Shown piece after piece: positions 26,182 through 35,292 of a DNA stretch of 64,000 nt. The stretch's first letter is position 1, and every line of letters starts with the position of its first letter. The translations under genes were made by a program, and so were the position numbers. Under the pieces are notes generated by a model. It did no database searches and was not told the origin of the DNA. It was given only the letters and a program-made list of their open reading frames with translations. The stretch lies in assembly GCA_964561475.1 (NCBI GenBank), contig CAZLPU010000018.1, positions 1 through 64,000 of the forward strand. Direction: 5' to 3'. The stretch is from CAYUYV01 sp964561475. GTDB lineage: Bacteria; Pseudomonadota; Alphaproteobacteria; JAJFIK01.

Positions 26182-27921
26182 TCAACCAACGCCCTTGGAG
26201 ACCGCAATACCCAGATCCTTGATCTTTTTGCGCAGGGTGTTTCGGTTCAGTCCGAGAACGAAAGATGCCTTGAGCTGATTGCCCTTGGTCGCGGCCAGAC
26301 ACAGCTCGATCAATGGCCGCTCAACTTCCTGGATGATCCGGTTGTAAAGCCCGGGATCCGGCAGATCCGCGCCGTGGCGGTCAAAATAGCGTTTCAGATG
26401 GGCCTCCACCGCCGCTGCGAGACCGCCTTCGCCACTCAGGGCACCACTGCTTGGCGAACCGGCACCCGCATGGGGCCCGGCCAGACTGCCCTGGTTCCCT
26501 GACCCTTGGTGTCCCAGGGCGTCCCCGCTTGGACCGGAGGGATGGTCGCCACGATTGCCGGAATGGATATCTCCCGCGCCGGCACTTCGTGAAGCGCCCG
26601 CACCCTCAGTGCCGCCCTTGTTCTGCATGGAAACATCGGCAAGGGACGCGTGAAGCTCCATTTCGACGATCAGGGAGGTGATGGTCTCATCGGGATACAG
26701 AACGCAAACCCGGCGCAGGAAGGTCGCCAGCTCCCGGGTGTTGCCGGGCCAGGAATAGGCCGCAAGGGCGGCCAGAGCGGAGGCGTCCACCCGCTTGGCG
26801 GGCAGACCGTCCCGTTGCCCCTCCTTGAGCACTTGGCGCACCAGTTCCGGCAGATCACCGATCCGGTCCCGCAGGGGCGGCAGGCGCACCAGGGTACCGT
26901 TGAGCCGATAATAGAGATCCTCCCGCAGACGCCCGGCCCGGATCAAGGCCACCGGATCATGCTCACTGGCCACCATGACCCGCGTGCCCCGGCCCGTTCG
27001 GGTGCCCGCCTGGGCCGGATTATGAGCAAGCGCCCCAGGGGCGGACTGAGCGTTGTCCGCCTGCGGATTGACGCCGCCCGCCCCGTACTCGTCATTGACC
27101 ATGGCTTCCAGAAGGCGGTTCTGGGCCTCCTGGGAAAGGCTCGCGATCTCCGTGATGAAGATCGTGCCCGCACGGGCGGCGGCAAACCGGCCCCCGGCCG
27201 CGCCGCTGCCGAACAGGGTCAGTGCAGGGTCCATCCCGGTCTGGGCACTGGTGTCCACGGTGATGAACGGGCCGTCCCGGTCCGGACCATGGTCGTGGAT
27301 GGCCCGGGCGACAATGACCTTGCCGGTGCCCTTCTCGCCGGTGACGATGACCGGCAGGCGCGCTGGGGCGGCACGGGCCAGGGTCCGGAAGATTTCCTGC
27401 ATGGCCGGGGAACGACCCGCCAGGACCCAGGCGCCGTCATGGACATCCCCTTCGGGCTCATGGCCGTCCTGATGGCCGCCGGAGGTCCCGGGGACACCGG
27501 CCCCACCGACAGGGGTGTCATGATGCCCCGCGAACGCACCGGCCACGGCTTTCAGCAGCCGGTCGAGATCAAAGGGTTTGGAGAGATAATCCGCGACCCC
27601 CAATTCACCGGCCCTGACCGCCGTGTTGAAGGTACTTTGGGCACTGATCACCAGGACCGGCAGGTCTGGCCGTGCCTTGCGCAACGCTGGCAGAAGATCC
27701 AGCATATTGTGGTCGGGCATGACGATGTCACAGATCAGCAGATCGCCCTCCCCACCTTCCACCCAGCGGGCCGCCACCGCCGCCGTGCTGGCGAGCTTGA
27801 CCCGGTAACCGGCATCGGTGAGAGCCTGGTGGAGCACAGTCCGGATGGACCGGTCATCATCGGCGACCAGGATCGTAGGCTGGTGCGGGGTGGCGGGCGC
27901 GGCGGCAAGATCGGGGATCAT
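26182..27921 (-). CDS. ntrC: NtrC nitrogen regulator lacking GAFTGA
   Basis: A 579-residue NtrC-type regulator. The receiver has ADDDRS and phospho-acceptor Asp65 (LLICDIVMPD). The AAA+ domain has Walker A GEKGTGK (195-201). The sigma-54 contact loop is deleted: LTLFGSGAAGGRFAAARAGTIF replaces the usual LFGHEKGAFTGA segment. Walker B reads GTIFITE, with Thr257 where Asp is expected. A Gly/Ser-rich insert (about 435-505) precedes the Fis-type HTH (LKASFVLGLNRNTLRKKIKDLG). Rhodobacter capsulatus NtrC also lacks GAFTGA and works with sigma-70 polymerase, so the same is likely here. Start and stop overlap ntrB by 4 bases. Confidence 0.92.
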   Translation of the reverse strand: MIPDLAAAPATPHQPTILVADDDRSIRTVLHQALTDAGYRVKLASTAAVAARWVEGGEGDLLICDIVMPDHNMLDLLPALRKARPDLPVLVISAQSTFNTAVRAGELGVADYLSKPFDLDRLLKAVAGAFAGHHDTPVGGAGVPGTSGGHQDGHEPEGDVHDGAWVLAGRSPAMQEIFRTLARAAPARLPVIVTGEKGTGKVIVARAIHDHGPDRDGPFITVDTSAQTGMDPALTLFGSGAAGGRFAAARAGTIFITEIASLSQEAQNRLLEAMVNDEYGAGGVNPQADNAQSAPGALAHNPAQAGTRTGRGTRVMVASEHDPVALIRAGRLREDLYYRLNGTLVRLPPLRDRIGDLPELVRQVLKEGQRDGLPAKRVDASALAALAAYSWPGNTRELATFLRRVCVLYPDETITSLIVEMELHASLADVSMQNKGGTEGAGASRSAGAGDIHSGNRGDHPSGPSGDALGHQGSGNQGSLAGPHAGAGSPSSGALSGEGGLAAAVEAHLKRYFDRHGADLPDPGLYNRIIQEVERPLIELCLAATKGNQLKASFVLGLNRNTLRKKIKDLGIAVSKGVG

Positions 27922-29144
27922 CGCGACACTCCCTGACCTGAGGTTCTGGTTTCATCGGAAGATCGCGACGGGGCGACCATGGGCCAGCGGGTGGAGAACA
28001 CCGTTTGTCCCGACTCGGATCGATAATCGATGGTGCCGCCGTGGTCCGCGACGATCTTGGCGGTGATGGCAAGCCCCAGACCGCTCCCCTCGGGACGGGC
28101 ACTGACGAAAGGCTCGAACAGGGTCTCGCGCAGATGGGCGGGCACACCGGGGCCGCTGTCGATAACGCAGACTTCCAAGGGCAGATGGGGCCGGGGCTGA
28201 CCGCTGGCACCGATCACCCGCAAGTCATTGCGAAAGCCCGTGGTCAGGGTCACCGTGCCACCGGGGCCGGCAGCCTCGCAGGCATTCTTCACCAGATTGA
28301 GAAAGACCTGCACCAGCCGGTCCCGTTCTCCCGACAGGGGCGGCAGGGAGGGATCGAACCGCGTCTTGATGGTCAGGCCCGAACCGAAGCCCGCCTCCGC
28401 GATCCGGCAGACATGGTAGAGCACCTCATGGACATTGACCGGCTGGGGGGTATGCAGACCATCACCACGGAAAATATCGATCCGGTCGATCAGGGCACAG
28501 ATGCGGTCCACCTCGTCCCGGATCAGACCGGTCAGGCCCTTTTCCCCCTCGCCGACTTTGGGATGGAGAAGCTGGGCCGCACCCTTGATGCCGGACAGGG
28601 GGTTCTTGATTTCATGGGCAAGCATGGCCGCCAGCCCGCTCACCGGGCGCAGAATGGTGCGCACCTGGTCCGGCTGGTCGATCTTGGGACCGATACTGTG
28701 TTCCTGGATGGCGACGATGACGCCATTCTTGATGTCGTCGAAGGGAGCGAAATAGGCATCGATGGTATGGGGGGGCAATTCCGGGCCTTCCACGGTAATG
28801 CCGCTGGCCCGGAAGGACTGCCCCGCCGACCGGGTCCGGGCCACGAAATCCAGAAAGACACTGTCCTGGGCCAGAACCGTGCGCAGGGGGCGGGTAGCCA
28901 GGGCCGCGGCACTCAAACCAAGGATCATTTCCGCGGGCGGGTTCGCGCCGATGACCCGATCCTGCCCGTCGAGCACACAGACGGGATGGGGCAGAACCAT
29001 CAGCATACGCTGGGCACCTGCACCCAGAACCGACTCCAGATCCTGGTCTTGATCACTCACGGGCGCTTCATTGTTCATCGATGCTGGGTCACTCATGGAT
29101 GAAAGCGACCAGAGGGACGTATCCTGGCCAGGGCGCACTGACAT
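27918..29144 (-). CDS. ntrB: NtrB nitrogen sensor histidine kinase
   Basis: A 408-residue soluble kinase: an N-terminal PAS domain (about 55-165), HisKA with the phospho-accepting His in LAAMLAHEIKNPLSGIKGAAQLL, and a HATPase with NLVKNACEA, DSGPGVP and GSGLGLAI. It phosphorylates or dephosphorylates NtrC under GlnB control. The start at 29144 is 7 bases after the dusB stop, next to GAGGTGG; a later ATG at 29096 is possible. Its last bases overlap ntrC (ATGA). Confidence 0.93.
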   Translation of the reverse strand: MSVRPGQDTSLWSLSSMSDPASMNNEAPVSDQDQDLESVLGAGAQRMLMVLPHPVCVLDGQDRVIGANPPAEMILGLSAAALATRPLRTVLAQDSVFLDFVARTRSAGQSFRASGITVEGPELPPHTIDAYFAPFDDIKNGVIVAIQEHSIGPKIDQPDQVRTILRPVSGLAAMLAHEIKNPLSGIKGAAQLLHPKVGEGEKGLTGLIRDEVDRICALIDRIDIFRGDGLHTPQPVNVHEVLYHVCRIAEAGFGSGLTIKTRFDPSLPPLSGERDRLVQVFLNLVKNACEAAGPGGTVTLTTGFRNDLRVIGASGQPRPHLPLEVCVIDSGPGVPAHLRETLFEPFVSARPEGSGLGLAITAKIVADHGGTIDYRSESGQTVFSTRWPMVAPSRSSDETRTSGQGVSR

Positions 29145-29151
29145 AACCACC

Positions 29152-30306
29152 TCATGCCGCCAGGTCGAGCGCCGGCCCGGCGGAGAAATACCGGTCCAGA
29201 CGGTGGCGGACCTCATCGGGATCCTTGAGCCGGACCACGTGGTCGCGCACGGGCAGGCCGCCGGGCAGGCGTTCAAGAGTCCAGGCCAGATGTTTGCGCG
29301 CCGCGCGCACGCCGACCTTCGGGCCGTAGTGATCCAACATTCGGGCATAAAGGTCCATAAGGCAGGCGCCTTTTTCCTCAAATTCCGGCTCCGGTCCCAT
29401 GACGCCAGTCTCTAGAAAGCCGGTCAGCTGGGACAGAAACCAGGGCCGCCCCTGGACACCCCGGCCGACCATGACCGCGTCGGCGCCGGACTGCTCAAGG
29501 CATGACAGGGCGGCCTCGGGGCTGGTGATGTCACCATTGGCGACCACCGGGATCGACACCGCTGCTTTGACCCGGGCGATGAAGGCCCAGTCCGCCGTGC
29601 CTTCGTAGAATTGACACCGGGTGCGGCCATGGACCGTGACCATGCGCACGCCCGCCTCTTCGGCCCTGGCCGCCAGTTCCGGCGCGTTGAGGGAGGTTTC
29701 ATCCCAGCCCATGCGCATTTTCAGGGTCACGGGCACGCTCACCGCATCGACGGTCGCCTTGATCAGATCGAGGGCGTGATCCAGGTCCCGCATGAGCGCC
29801 GAGCCGGACTGGCCGCCGGTCACCTTGCGCGCGGGGCACCCCATATTGATGTCGATGATGCGGGCGCCGCCATCGGCCACCAGTTTCGCGGCCTGGCCCA
29901 TCCAGCGGGCTTCCCGCCCGGCAAGCTGCACGCTCAAGGGCTCCATCGCGCCGCTGCCGGAGGCCCGGCGCAGGCTTTCACTGCCATCCCGGCACCGTTC
30001 CTCGCTTGCCACCATTTCCGTGACCACCAGTTCCGGGCCGTACCGGCGGACGGTTTCCCGGAAGGGCAGATCCGTGATCCCGGACAACGGCGCCAAGATA
30101 ACCGGGCTGTCCAGGCGCACGGGCCCGATGCGCACGGGCGCATTGCTGGTGTTCCCAGGGGCGGACGGGCCAGGCTGGATCGGTGATGGTTCGGGATCTC
30201 CGGGGTCCTGGTGGATCGGCGGCTGACCGGCGGCACGCACGGGTTTCAACTCCAAACTGAGGATAGGGTCCGGCTGGCCTGCCCTGACAGAGGGGCCATG
30301 GACCAC
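29152..30306 (-). CDS. dusB: tRNA-dihydrouridine synthase DusB (NifR3)
   Basis: A 384-residue FMN-dependent tRNA-dihydrouridine synthase. Core motifs are LAPLSGITDLPFR, the catalytic Cys157 in DINMGCPARKVTGG, VTVHGRTR, VVANGDI and VMVGRGVQGRPW. It heads the ntr operon, as nifR3 does in other alphaproteobacteria. The family core begins near residue 58; the preceding Pro-rich residues may be untranslated if an internal start is used. It is divergent from ispDF. Confidence 0.93.
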   Translation of the reverse strand: MVHGPSVRAGQPDPILSLELKPVRAAGQPPIHQDPGDPEPSPIQPGPSAPGNTSNAPVRIGPVRLDSPVILAPLSGITDLPFRETVRRYGPELVVTEMVASEERCRDGSESLRRASGSGAMEPLSVQLAGREARWMGQAAKLVADGGARIIDINMGCPARKVTGGQSGSALMRDLDHALDLIKATVDAVSVPVTLKMRMGWDETSLNAPELAARAEEAGVRMVTVHGRTRCQFYEGTADWAFIARVKAAVSIPVVANGDITSPEAALSCLEQSGADAVMVGRGVQGRPWFLSQLTGFLETGVMGPEPEFEEKGACLMDLYARMLDHYGPKVGVRAARKHLAWTLERLPGGLPVRDHVVRLKDPDEVRHRLDRYFSAGPALDLAA

Positions 30307-30464
30307 TGGGATACATGGCTGCCTATTGGAGCGCGCTTGCCCACGGGATACAAGGGTGCATCCGCGAGATTAAGCGCCGGTTCTGGGCCCCGCGTGGGCT
30401 GGAATGACGGCGGGGACCGGTGGCTGACGGCACCGGAACCGCAGATGGGGCACGCCAGAGGACC

Positions 30465-31766
30465 ATGGGCCAGAGCAACTTGGGCAAGACAGTGGCATTG
30501 ATTGTGGCCGCCGGACGGGGCATGCGCGCCGGCGGCGGTATTCCCAAACAATATCGGGATGTGGCCGGGGCGCCGGTTTTGCGCCGCACCATTCAGGCCT
30601 TTCTGAACCATGACCGGATCGCCGGGGTGCGGGTGGTGATTCATCCCGACGACCGGGGCCTTTACGATGCGGCGGTGGCGGGCCTTGACCTGATGGACCC
30701 GGTGATGGGCGGGGCAACCCGGCAGGCTTCCGTGTGTAATGGTCTGGAAAGCCTGGAAGCGATGGGGCCGGATGCGGTCCTGATCCAGGACGGCGCCCGT
30801 CCCCTGACCGATGGGGCCACCATCAGCCGGGTGATCGATGCCCTCGAGACCCATGACGGCGCCATTGCCGCCCTGCCCGCCTCGGACACGATCAAGCGCG
30901 CAGCCCCTAAGCGCACGGCTCCAGATACCGGTCCAGGCGCGGATCTGCCGGAGATCGCCGAGACCGTGCCCCGGGAGACCCTCTGGCGGGCCCAGACCCC
31001 CCAGGGCTTCCGGTTCGGCGCGATTCTGGCCGCTCACCGGGCTGCTTCGGGCCAGGGTGCTGCTTCTGGGCTGGGCGCGGCGGCGGGAAAAGAATTGACC
31101 GATGATGCCTCCGTGGCGGAAGCCGCGGGCCTGAGCGTGGCCCTGGTGCAGGGCTCTGACACCAACATCAAGATCACCAGCCCTGGTGACTTCAAGCTTG
31201 CGGAGCGCCTGATGAGCGAGACCGACCAGACCAAGACCGCCCCCTCGACTGCCTCCACAGGTCCGGTGCACGGGTGGGAGACCCGCACGGGCATCGGCTT
31301 TGACGTCCATGCCTTCGAGGCGGGCGATGCGGTGATCCTCGGGGGCGTCACCATCCCCCACACCGCCAAGCTCAAGGGCCATTCCGATGCGGATGTGGGG
31401 CTGCATGCCCTGACCGATGCCCTGTTCGGGGCCATGTGCGACGGCGACATCGGCCAGCATTTTCCGCCCTCTGATGAAAAATGGAAAGGGGCAGCCTCGG
31501 ACCAGTTCCTGATCTACGCGGTGGAGCGTCTGCGCGCCCGGGGCGGGCGGCTGGTGCATGTGGACCTGACCCTGATCTGCGAGCGCCCCAAGATCGGCCC
31601 CCATCGGGAGGCCATCACGGCCCGGGTCGCCGACATTGTCGGCCTGACCCCGGATCGGGTCAGCGTGAAAGCCACGACCACGGAACAATTGGGCTTCACC
31701 GGCCGCTCCGAGGGCATCGCCGCCCAGGCCGCCTGCACCATCGAACTGCCCCGGTCGTTCGCTTGA
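30465..31766 (+). CDS. ispDF: Bifunctional IspD/IspF isoprenoid enzyme
   Basis: A 433-residue fusion of the MEP-pathway enzymes. The IspD cytidylyltransferase half (about 1-230) has ALIVAAGRGMRAGGGIPKQY. The IspF cyclodiphosphate synthase half (about 268-433) has GIGFDVHAF with Asp/His zinc ligands, GHSDADVGLHALTDA and TTTEQLGFTGRSEG. It makes CDP-ME from MEP and later cyclises CDP-ME2P. The fusion is common in alphaproteobacteria. AGAGGA immediately before 30465 favours this ATG; an in-frame GTG at 30420 would add 15 residues. Confidence 0.95.
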   Translation: MGQSNLGKTVALIVAAGRGMRAGGGIPKQYRDVAGAPVLRRTIQAFLNHDRIAGVRVVIHPDDRGLYDAAVAGLDLMDPVMGGATRQASVCNGLESLEAMGPDAVLIQDGARPLTDGATISRVIDALETHDGAIAALPASDTIKRAAPKRTAPDTGPGADLPEIAETVPRETLWRAQTPQGFRFGAILAAHRAASGQGAASGLGAAAGKELTDDASVAEAAGLSVALVQGSDTNIKITSPGDFKLAERLMSETDQTKTAPSTASTGPVHGWETRTGIGFDVHAFEAGDAVILGGVTIPHTAKLKGHSDADVGLHALTDALFGAMCDGDIGQHFPPSDEKWKGAASDQFLIYAVERLRARGGRLVHVDLTLICERPKIGPHREAITARVADIVGLTPDRVSVKATTTEQLGFTGRSEGIAAQAACTIELPRSFA

Positions 31767-31806
31767 GGGGCGCAGGAGGGATGCGGGGCGGCGCGGCGGC
31801 CTGCCC

Positions 31807-32592
31807 TCATTCCCAGACGGGCAGAAGGTGCTTGAAGTAGCGTCCCAGGTCTTCGTTGAACCGGTGGTCCCCGGCGAGATGGCTTATGTGTTCACCGAGC
31901 CGGTCATAGGGGGCGAGATAGGGGGCCAGGAGCGCCAGGCCCTGCGCCTCGAGGTTCTTTGCAAACCGCCTCTCGGCGGTGAGCAGGCAGAGTTCGCAGG
32001 CCACGGCGACATCCGCCAGGGTGACCTCGTCACATGCGATGTAGGCTGAGGTTCTGAGCGCCCTGTCCAGGCCTTCCGCGAAGGAAGTGAGGGACCCGGC
32101 CATTCTGCCATGGGCGTCCGCGCTCAGATTGCCGCCGCTCAAGAGATATTGCTGACTGTCGCGGGCAAAGATCAGGGCGCGGTCGAGAAAGCTTTCCACC
32201 CGGCACTCTTCCATGACGCCATTGCCCAGAAGAATGGGAGCGTTCGGACCGCTTTTGGCCGCTGCCCGCATGATGGCGTTCGATTCGAAAATGCCCACTC
32301 TTCCGTCACCGGAAAATCCGGCGGGAACACTGCCGAAGGGGTGGAGCTTCAGGAACTCATCGGTCTTGTAAAGGGCGCCGGAGAAGCCGGTGGCCGCCTC
32401 GCGCCGGTAGACCGCCAGGGACTCCTTTTCCGCATCACTGAGCGGCCGGGCCTCGAAGTCCCAGAGCCAATCCCCCAGTTTCGGTGGGTCGTCGCCGATG
32501 ATCTCGATCTCGGCGCCGGAAAAGCGGGCGGCAATCGTCGCCTTGGCGAGCCGGGGATTGGGCAGGTAGGAGAAAATGCGCAGATCGGCCAT
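31807..32592 (-). CDS. Glutathione S-transferase-fold protein (EF1B-gamma-like)
   Basis: A 261-residue GST-fold protein. The N-terminal thioredoxin-like part starts LRIFSYLPNPRLAKATIAARFSGAEIEII and includes FESNAIMRAAA, the cis-Pro/Glu-Ser-Asn glutathione-binding segment. A helical C-terminal domain follows (SFLDRALIFAR, SAYIACDEVTLADVAVACEL). It resembles the elongation-factor-1B-gamma-like GST group. Probably it is the last gene of a transporter/enoyl-CoA-hydratase/GST operon (gaps about 98 and 80 bp) under a TetR operator at 35099. Its substrate is unknown. Confidence 0.8.
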   Translation of the reverse strand: MADLRIFSYLPNPRLAKATIAARFSGAEIEIIGDDPPKLGDWLWDFEARPLSDAEKESLAVYRREAATGFSGALYKTDEFLKLHPFGSVPAGFSGDGRVGIFESNAIMRAAAKSGPNAPILLGNGVMEECRVESFLDRALIFARDSQQYLLSGGNLSADAHGRMAGSLTSFAEGLDRALRTSAYIACDEVTLADVAVACELCLLTAERRFAKNLEAQGLALLAPYLAPYDRLGEHISHLAGDHRFNEDLGRYFKHLLPVWE

Positions 32593-32672
32593 GGGGCATG
32601 CCTTGAGATATGCTGACAATCGGTATGCTTACGAATATCGGGGACGGCTCTGGACCGCAAGCGCCACGAACC

Positions 32673-33479
32673 TCAATTGCGCTGGTCGGACGGGTCTTCC
32701 TGATTGAACACCGGCGGACGTTTTTCGAGAAAGGCCATCATGCCTTCCCTGGCATCAGGCGTGCGGGCATTCAGGTGCACGGCCCGGCGTTCATCCGCAA
32801 GGGATTCAAGCAGGCTCTTGGACTCGTGACCCACGATGCAGTCGAGCACGCTTTTCACCGCCAGCCGGGGCATGGCGGCCAATTCCTCGCCCAGAGCGAT
32901 CGCCCGGTCCTTCAGTTCACCGATTGGCCATACCTCGCTGACAAGGCCGATGCGCAGGGCCTCGGGGCCGGAAATCCTCTTGCCCCTGAGGATCATGTCG
33001 AGCGCATGGTCCCGGCCGACACATCGAGCCAGCCGGGCGGTGCCGCCCCAGGCGGGTACCGTGCCCAGATCCATTTCCGGCAGGCCGATCTGGGCCCCCT
33101 CTTCAGCCGCGAACCGGAAATGGCAGGCCAGGGGCAATTCAAGCCCGCCCCCGAGACAGTATCCGAACAGGGTGACCACGGAGGGCTTGCCCATGCGTTC
33201 GATCTTGTCGAGCACCCGCAGGCGCTGATCGAACACCCCGTCAATGCTGCCCTTGGCTTTGACCCCATCGGGGATCTGCTTGAGGTTCATGCCGACGGAG
33301 AAGTTGTCCGTGCCCTCCCCGGTGATGACCAGGGCGCGCACGCTCCGGTCCGCTTCCAACTCCCCCAGCACCCGCTCGAGTTCATCCATGAAGGCGAGGG
33401 ACATTCTGTTGTAGGGGGCGTCGTTGATCGAGATGATCGCCACGGCACCGCGGCGTTCGACCAGCAAAGGCTCGGCCAT
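32673..33479 (-). CDS. Enoyl-CoA hydratase/isomerase (crotonase) family protein
   Basis: A 268-residue crotonase-fold enzyme. The oxyanion-hole segments are recognisable as NFSVGMNLKQIP and GYCLGGGLELPLACHFRFA, with EMDLGTVPAWGGTARL downstream. The active-site acid pattern fits enoyl-CoA hydratases or isomerases, but the exact acyl-CoA substrate cannot be deduced. The ATG at 33479 is preferred to the adjacent GTG. It lies between a GPH transporter and a GST on one strand, which suggests catabolism of an imported carboxylic or cyclic compound. Confidence 0.87.
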   Translation of the reverse strand: MAEPLLVERRGAVAIISINDAPYNRMSLAFMDELERVLGELEADRSVRALVITGEGTDNFSVGMNLKQIPDGVKAKGSIDGVFDQRLRVLDKIERMGKPSVVTLFGYCLGGGLELPLACHFRFAAEEGAQIGLPEMDLGTVPAWGGTARLARCVGRDHALDMILRGKRISGPEALRIGLVSEVWPIGELKDRAIALGEELAAMPRLAVKSVLDCIVGHESKSLLESLADERRAVHLNARTPDAREGMMAFLEKRPPVFNQEDPSDQRN

Positions 33480-33577
33480 CACTTACACTCCCAGACGCGG
33501 GTCATCGCCCATGGAACCCGGACGAAGAAACCGTTCCCAGTCGCTTCGTTCCGTAAGGGTTCAGCCGGATCCGTTCC

Positions 33578-35050
33578 TCAGGGTTCGACGCCCAGCTTCC
33601 TTAAATTCTCTTCGTGGGTATCACGGTCGATCCGGTAGGTGGAGATCACGGCGATCATGGTGAGCCACAGGACCAGGACCGTCGGCACGTAATAGACGCC
33701 GAGGCGGAAGAGTGTTTCTTCCGACACCTGGGTGGTATCCCCGCCCGTCGGGAACTGGGCCAGTGCCAGCACTAGGGATGCGGCCATGACCCCGAAACCC
33801 TGAACGCATTTGCGGATGAAGGTCACCGACGAGGTGAACACACCCTCCGAACGCCGTCCGGTCTTCAACTCACTCTGTTCCACCAGATCACCGACCATGG
33901 AATTGAACAGAATCTGGAAACAGATGATCAGGCCAATGTCGATGATATTGGTGATGAACACGAACCAGAATGTGAAGGCCGTTCCGTTCGGGGGCAGAAG
34001 ATCCAGCAGGCGCAGCATGATCGGCATCGGCGCCCCGAGAAAGGCGATGAGACCCACGATCATGGCACCCTTTTTCTTGCCGATGGTCTGGGTCACCAGC
34101 GGGGCGAGGATCAGCCCCATGAAGGCGGCGACGAAGGTCCCCAGGAAGATGAGCCCGGTCTGGATTTCCGTGAATCCCCAGAAATAGGTGAAGAAGTAGA
34201 GGCCCAAGCCGCTGGCAAGCCCGCTGGCGATGGCTCCGAAAATCGCGGCAATGAACAGGGCGATGAAGGACCGCTCCGCGAGGGTCTCGAAGATCTCGCC
34301 GAACACCCGCTTCATGGTCATGGGCCGTGGCGGCGGCGCCGGCTTGAGGTGGATGATGCGGGCATGGGTGCCCAATGCCGAAATCAGGATCGTGGTGAAG
34401 ATGACCGCCGACCCGATGATACCGAACAGAGCATAGGCCTCGCGGTTGAACCGTCCGTCGGGAATGGTGTCCGTCACAAAGAGCGGAAACAGGAAGAAGA
34501 ACATCATGACGGCCATGGCGTTGCCGCCCATCCAGCCGAAGAAGTAACGCAGACTGTAAAGAGCCGTACGCTCGTTATAGTCCGGGGTGAGATCAGGCGC
34601 GAGGGCGTTACTCGGCGTCTCGAAAAAAGTAATCGCTGTGCGGATGATGACCGAGAATGTGAGCACGTGCCAGAAGAGGTCCATCTGGTCTGCATCGACG
34701 GGCGGGTTCCACAGCAGGAAGAAGCTGAGGGTGACGGGAATGACCGCCGCATACATGAACGGATGGCGCCGCCCCCAGGACGACCGCAGATTGTCCGACC
34801 AATATCCGACAATCGGGTCACTGATTGCATCGAAGACCAGGGTGATCAGGAACGCCAGGCCGACAAGCCGCGCATCAAGACCGATCACCTGGCTGTAGAA
34901 CAGCAGGAGGAAGAAATCGAAGGCGCTGGTCTTGACCCCAGAGGCCACCGCACCAAGACCGAATGCCAGTTTGGTCCCGCGTGACAGAGGAGGCGGCGCG
35001 CCATCATATGTTGCGACAGTTGCCTCCGTGGAGATTGGATCCCGCACCAT
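33578..35050 (-). CDS. GPH-family (MelB-like) MFS cation symporter
   Basis: A 490-residue, about 12-helix transporter of the glycoside-pentoside-hexuronide:cation group. Typical motifs are LAFGLGAVASGVKTSAFDFFLLLFYSQV at the start and FDAISDPIVGYWSDNLRSSWGRRHPF in loop 2-3. GGAGGGG lies a few bases before the ATG. A TAATG-N5-CATTA operator at 35099-35113 is 48 bp upstream, tying it to the nearby TetR regulator. In this setting (Baeyer-Villiger monooxygenase, crotonase, GSTs) the substrate may be a steroid- or terpenoid-like compound rather than a sugar; that is inference. Confidence 0.88.
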   Translation of the reverse strand: MVRDPISTEATVATYDGAPPPLSRGTKLAFGLGAVASGVKTSAFDFFLLLFYSQVIGLDARLVGLAFLITLVFDAISDPIVGYWSDNLRSSWGRRHPFMYAAVIPVTLSFFLLWNPPVDADQMDLFWHVLTFSVIIRTAITFFETPSNALAPDLTPDYNERTALYSLRYFFGWMGGNAMAVMMFFFLFPLFVTDTIPDGRFNREAYALFGIIGSAVIFTTILISALGTHARIIHLKPAPPPRPMTMKRVFGEIFETLAERSFIALFIAAIFGAIASGLASGLGLYFFTYFWGFTEIQTGLIFLGTFVAAFMGLILAPLVTQTIGKKKGAMIVGLIAFLGAPMPIMLRLLDLLPPNGTAFTFWFVFITNIIDIGLIICFQILFNSMVGDLVEQSELKTGRRSEGVFTSSVTFIRKCVQGFGVMAASLVLALAQFPTGGDTTQVSEETLFRLGVYYVPTVLVLWLTMIAVISTYRIDRDTHEENLRKLGVEP

Positions 35051-35098
35051 AACCCCTCCGGACCGTTCGGTTCTTATGTGTCTGCAAAACGTGAAGCA

Positions 35099-35113
35099 TA
35101 ATGAATATCATTA
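35099..35113. promoter_or_regulatory. Putative TetR operator 1 (TAATG-N5-CATTA)
   Basis: The palindrome TAATGAATATCATTA is identical in its arms to sites at 36903-36917 and 37643-37657. It lies 48 bp upstream of the GPH transporter start on the minus strand. With ten fixed bases, about 0.06 chance matches are expected in 64 kb of random sequence; three are found within 2.6 kb. Confidence 0.75.
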
Positions 35114-35292
35114 GAGCGTGTGCGGGCGCAAGGTGAGATCGAACCGGGACGGGTATGGGGTCCAGCACGGGAAAAGGTCAGGGCGGAAAAGGGCGAGGGT
35201 ATGCCGGGTTGGCCCACGCCCTCCGGCGTGTGGCTCTGATTACAGAACCCACGCTCGAAGGCCGTGCGGTGCCTCTTTCACGGGCTCCAGGA

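Noticed and set aside
27918..29381. Longer ntrB start at 29381
   Set aside because: It would overlap dusB by more than 200 bp with shadow-type sequence; the start at 29144 fits the operon.
35108..35130. TTAGAGCG... as a third copy of the 160-bp repeat
   Set aside because: Only about eight bases match; they are part of the TetR operator flank and no hairpins follow.
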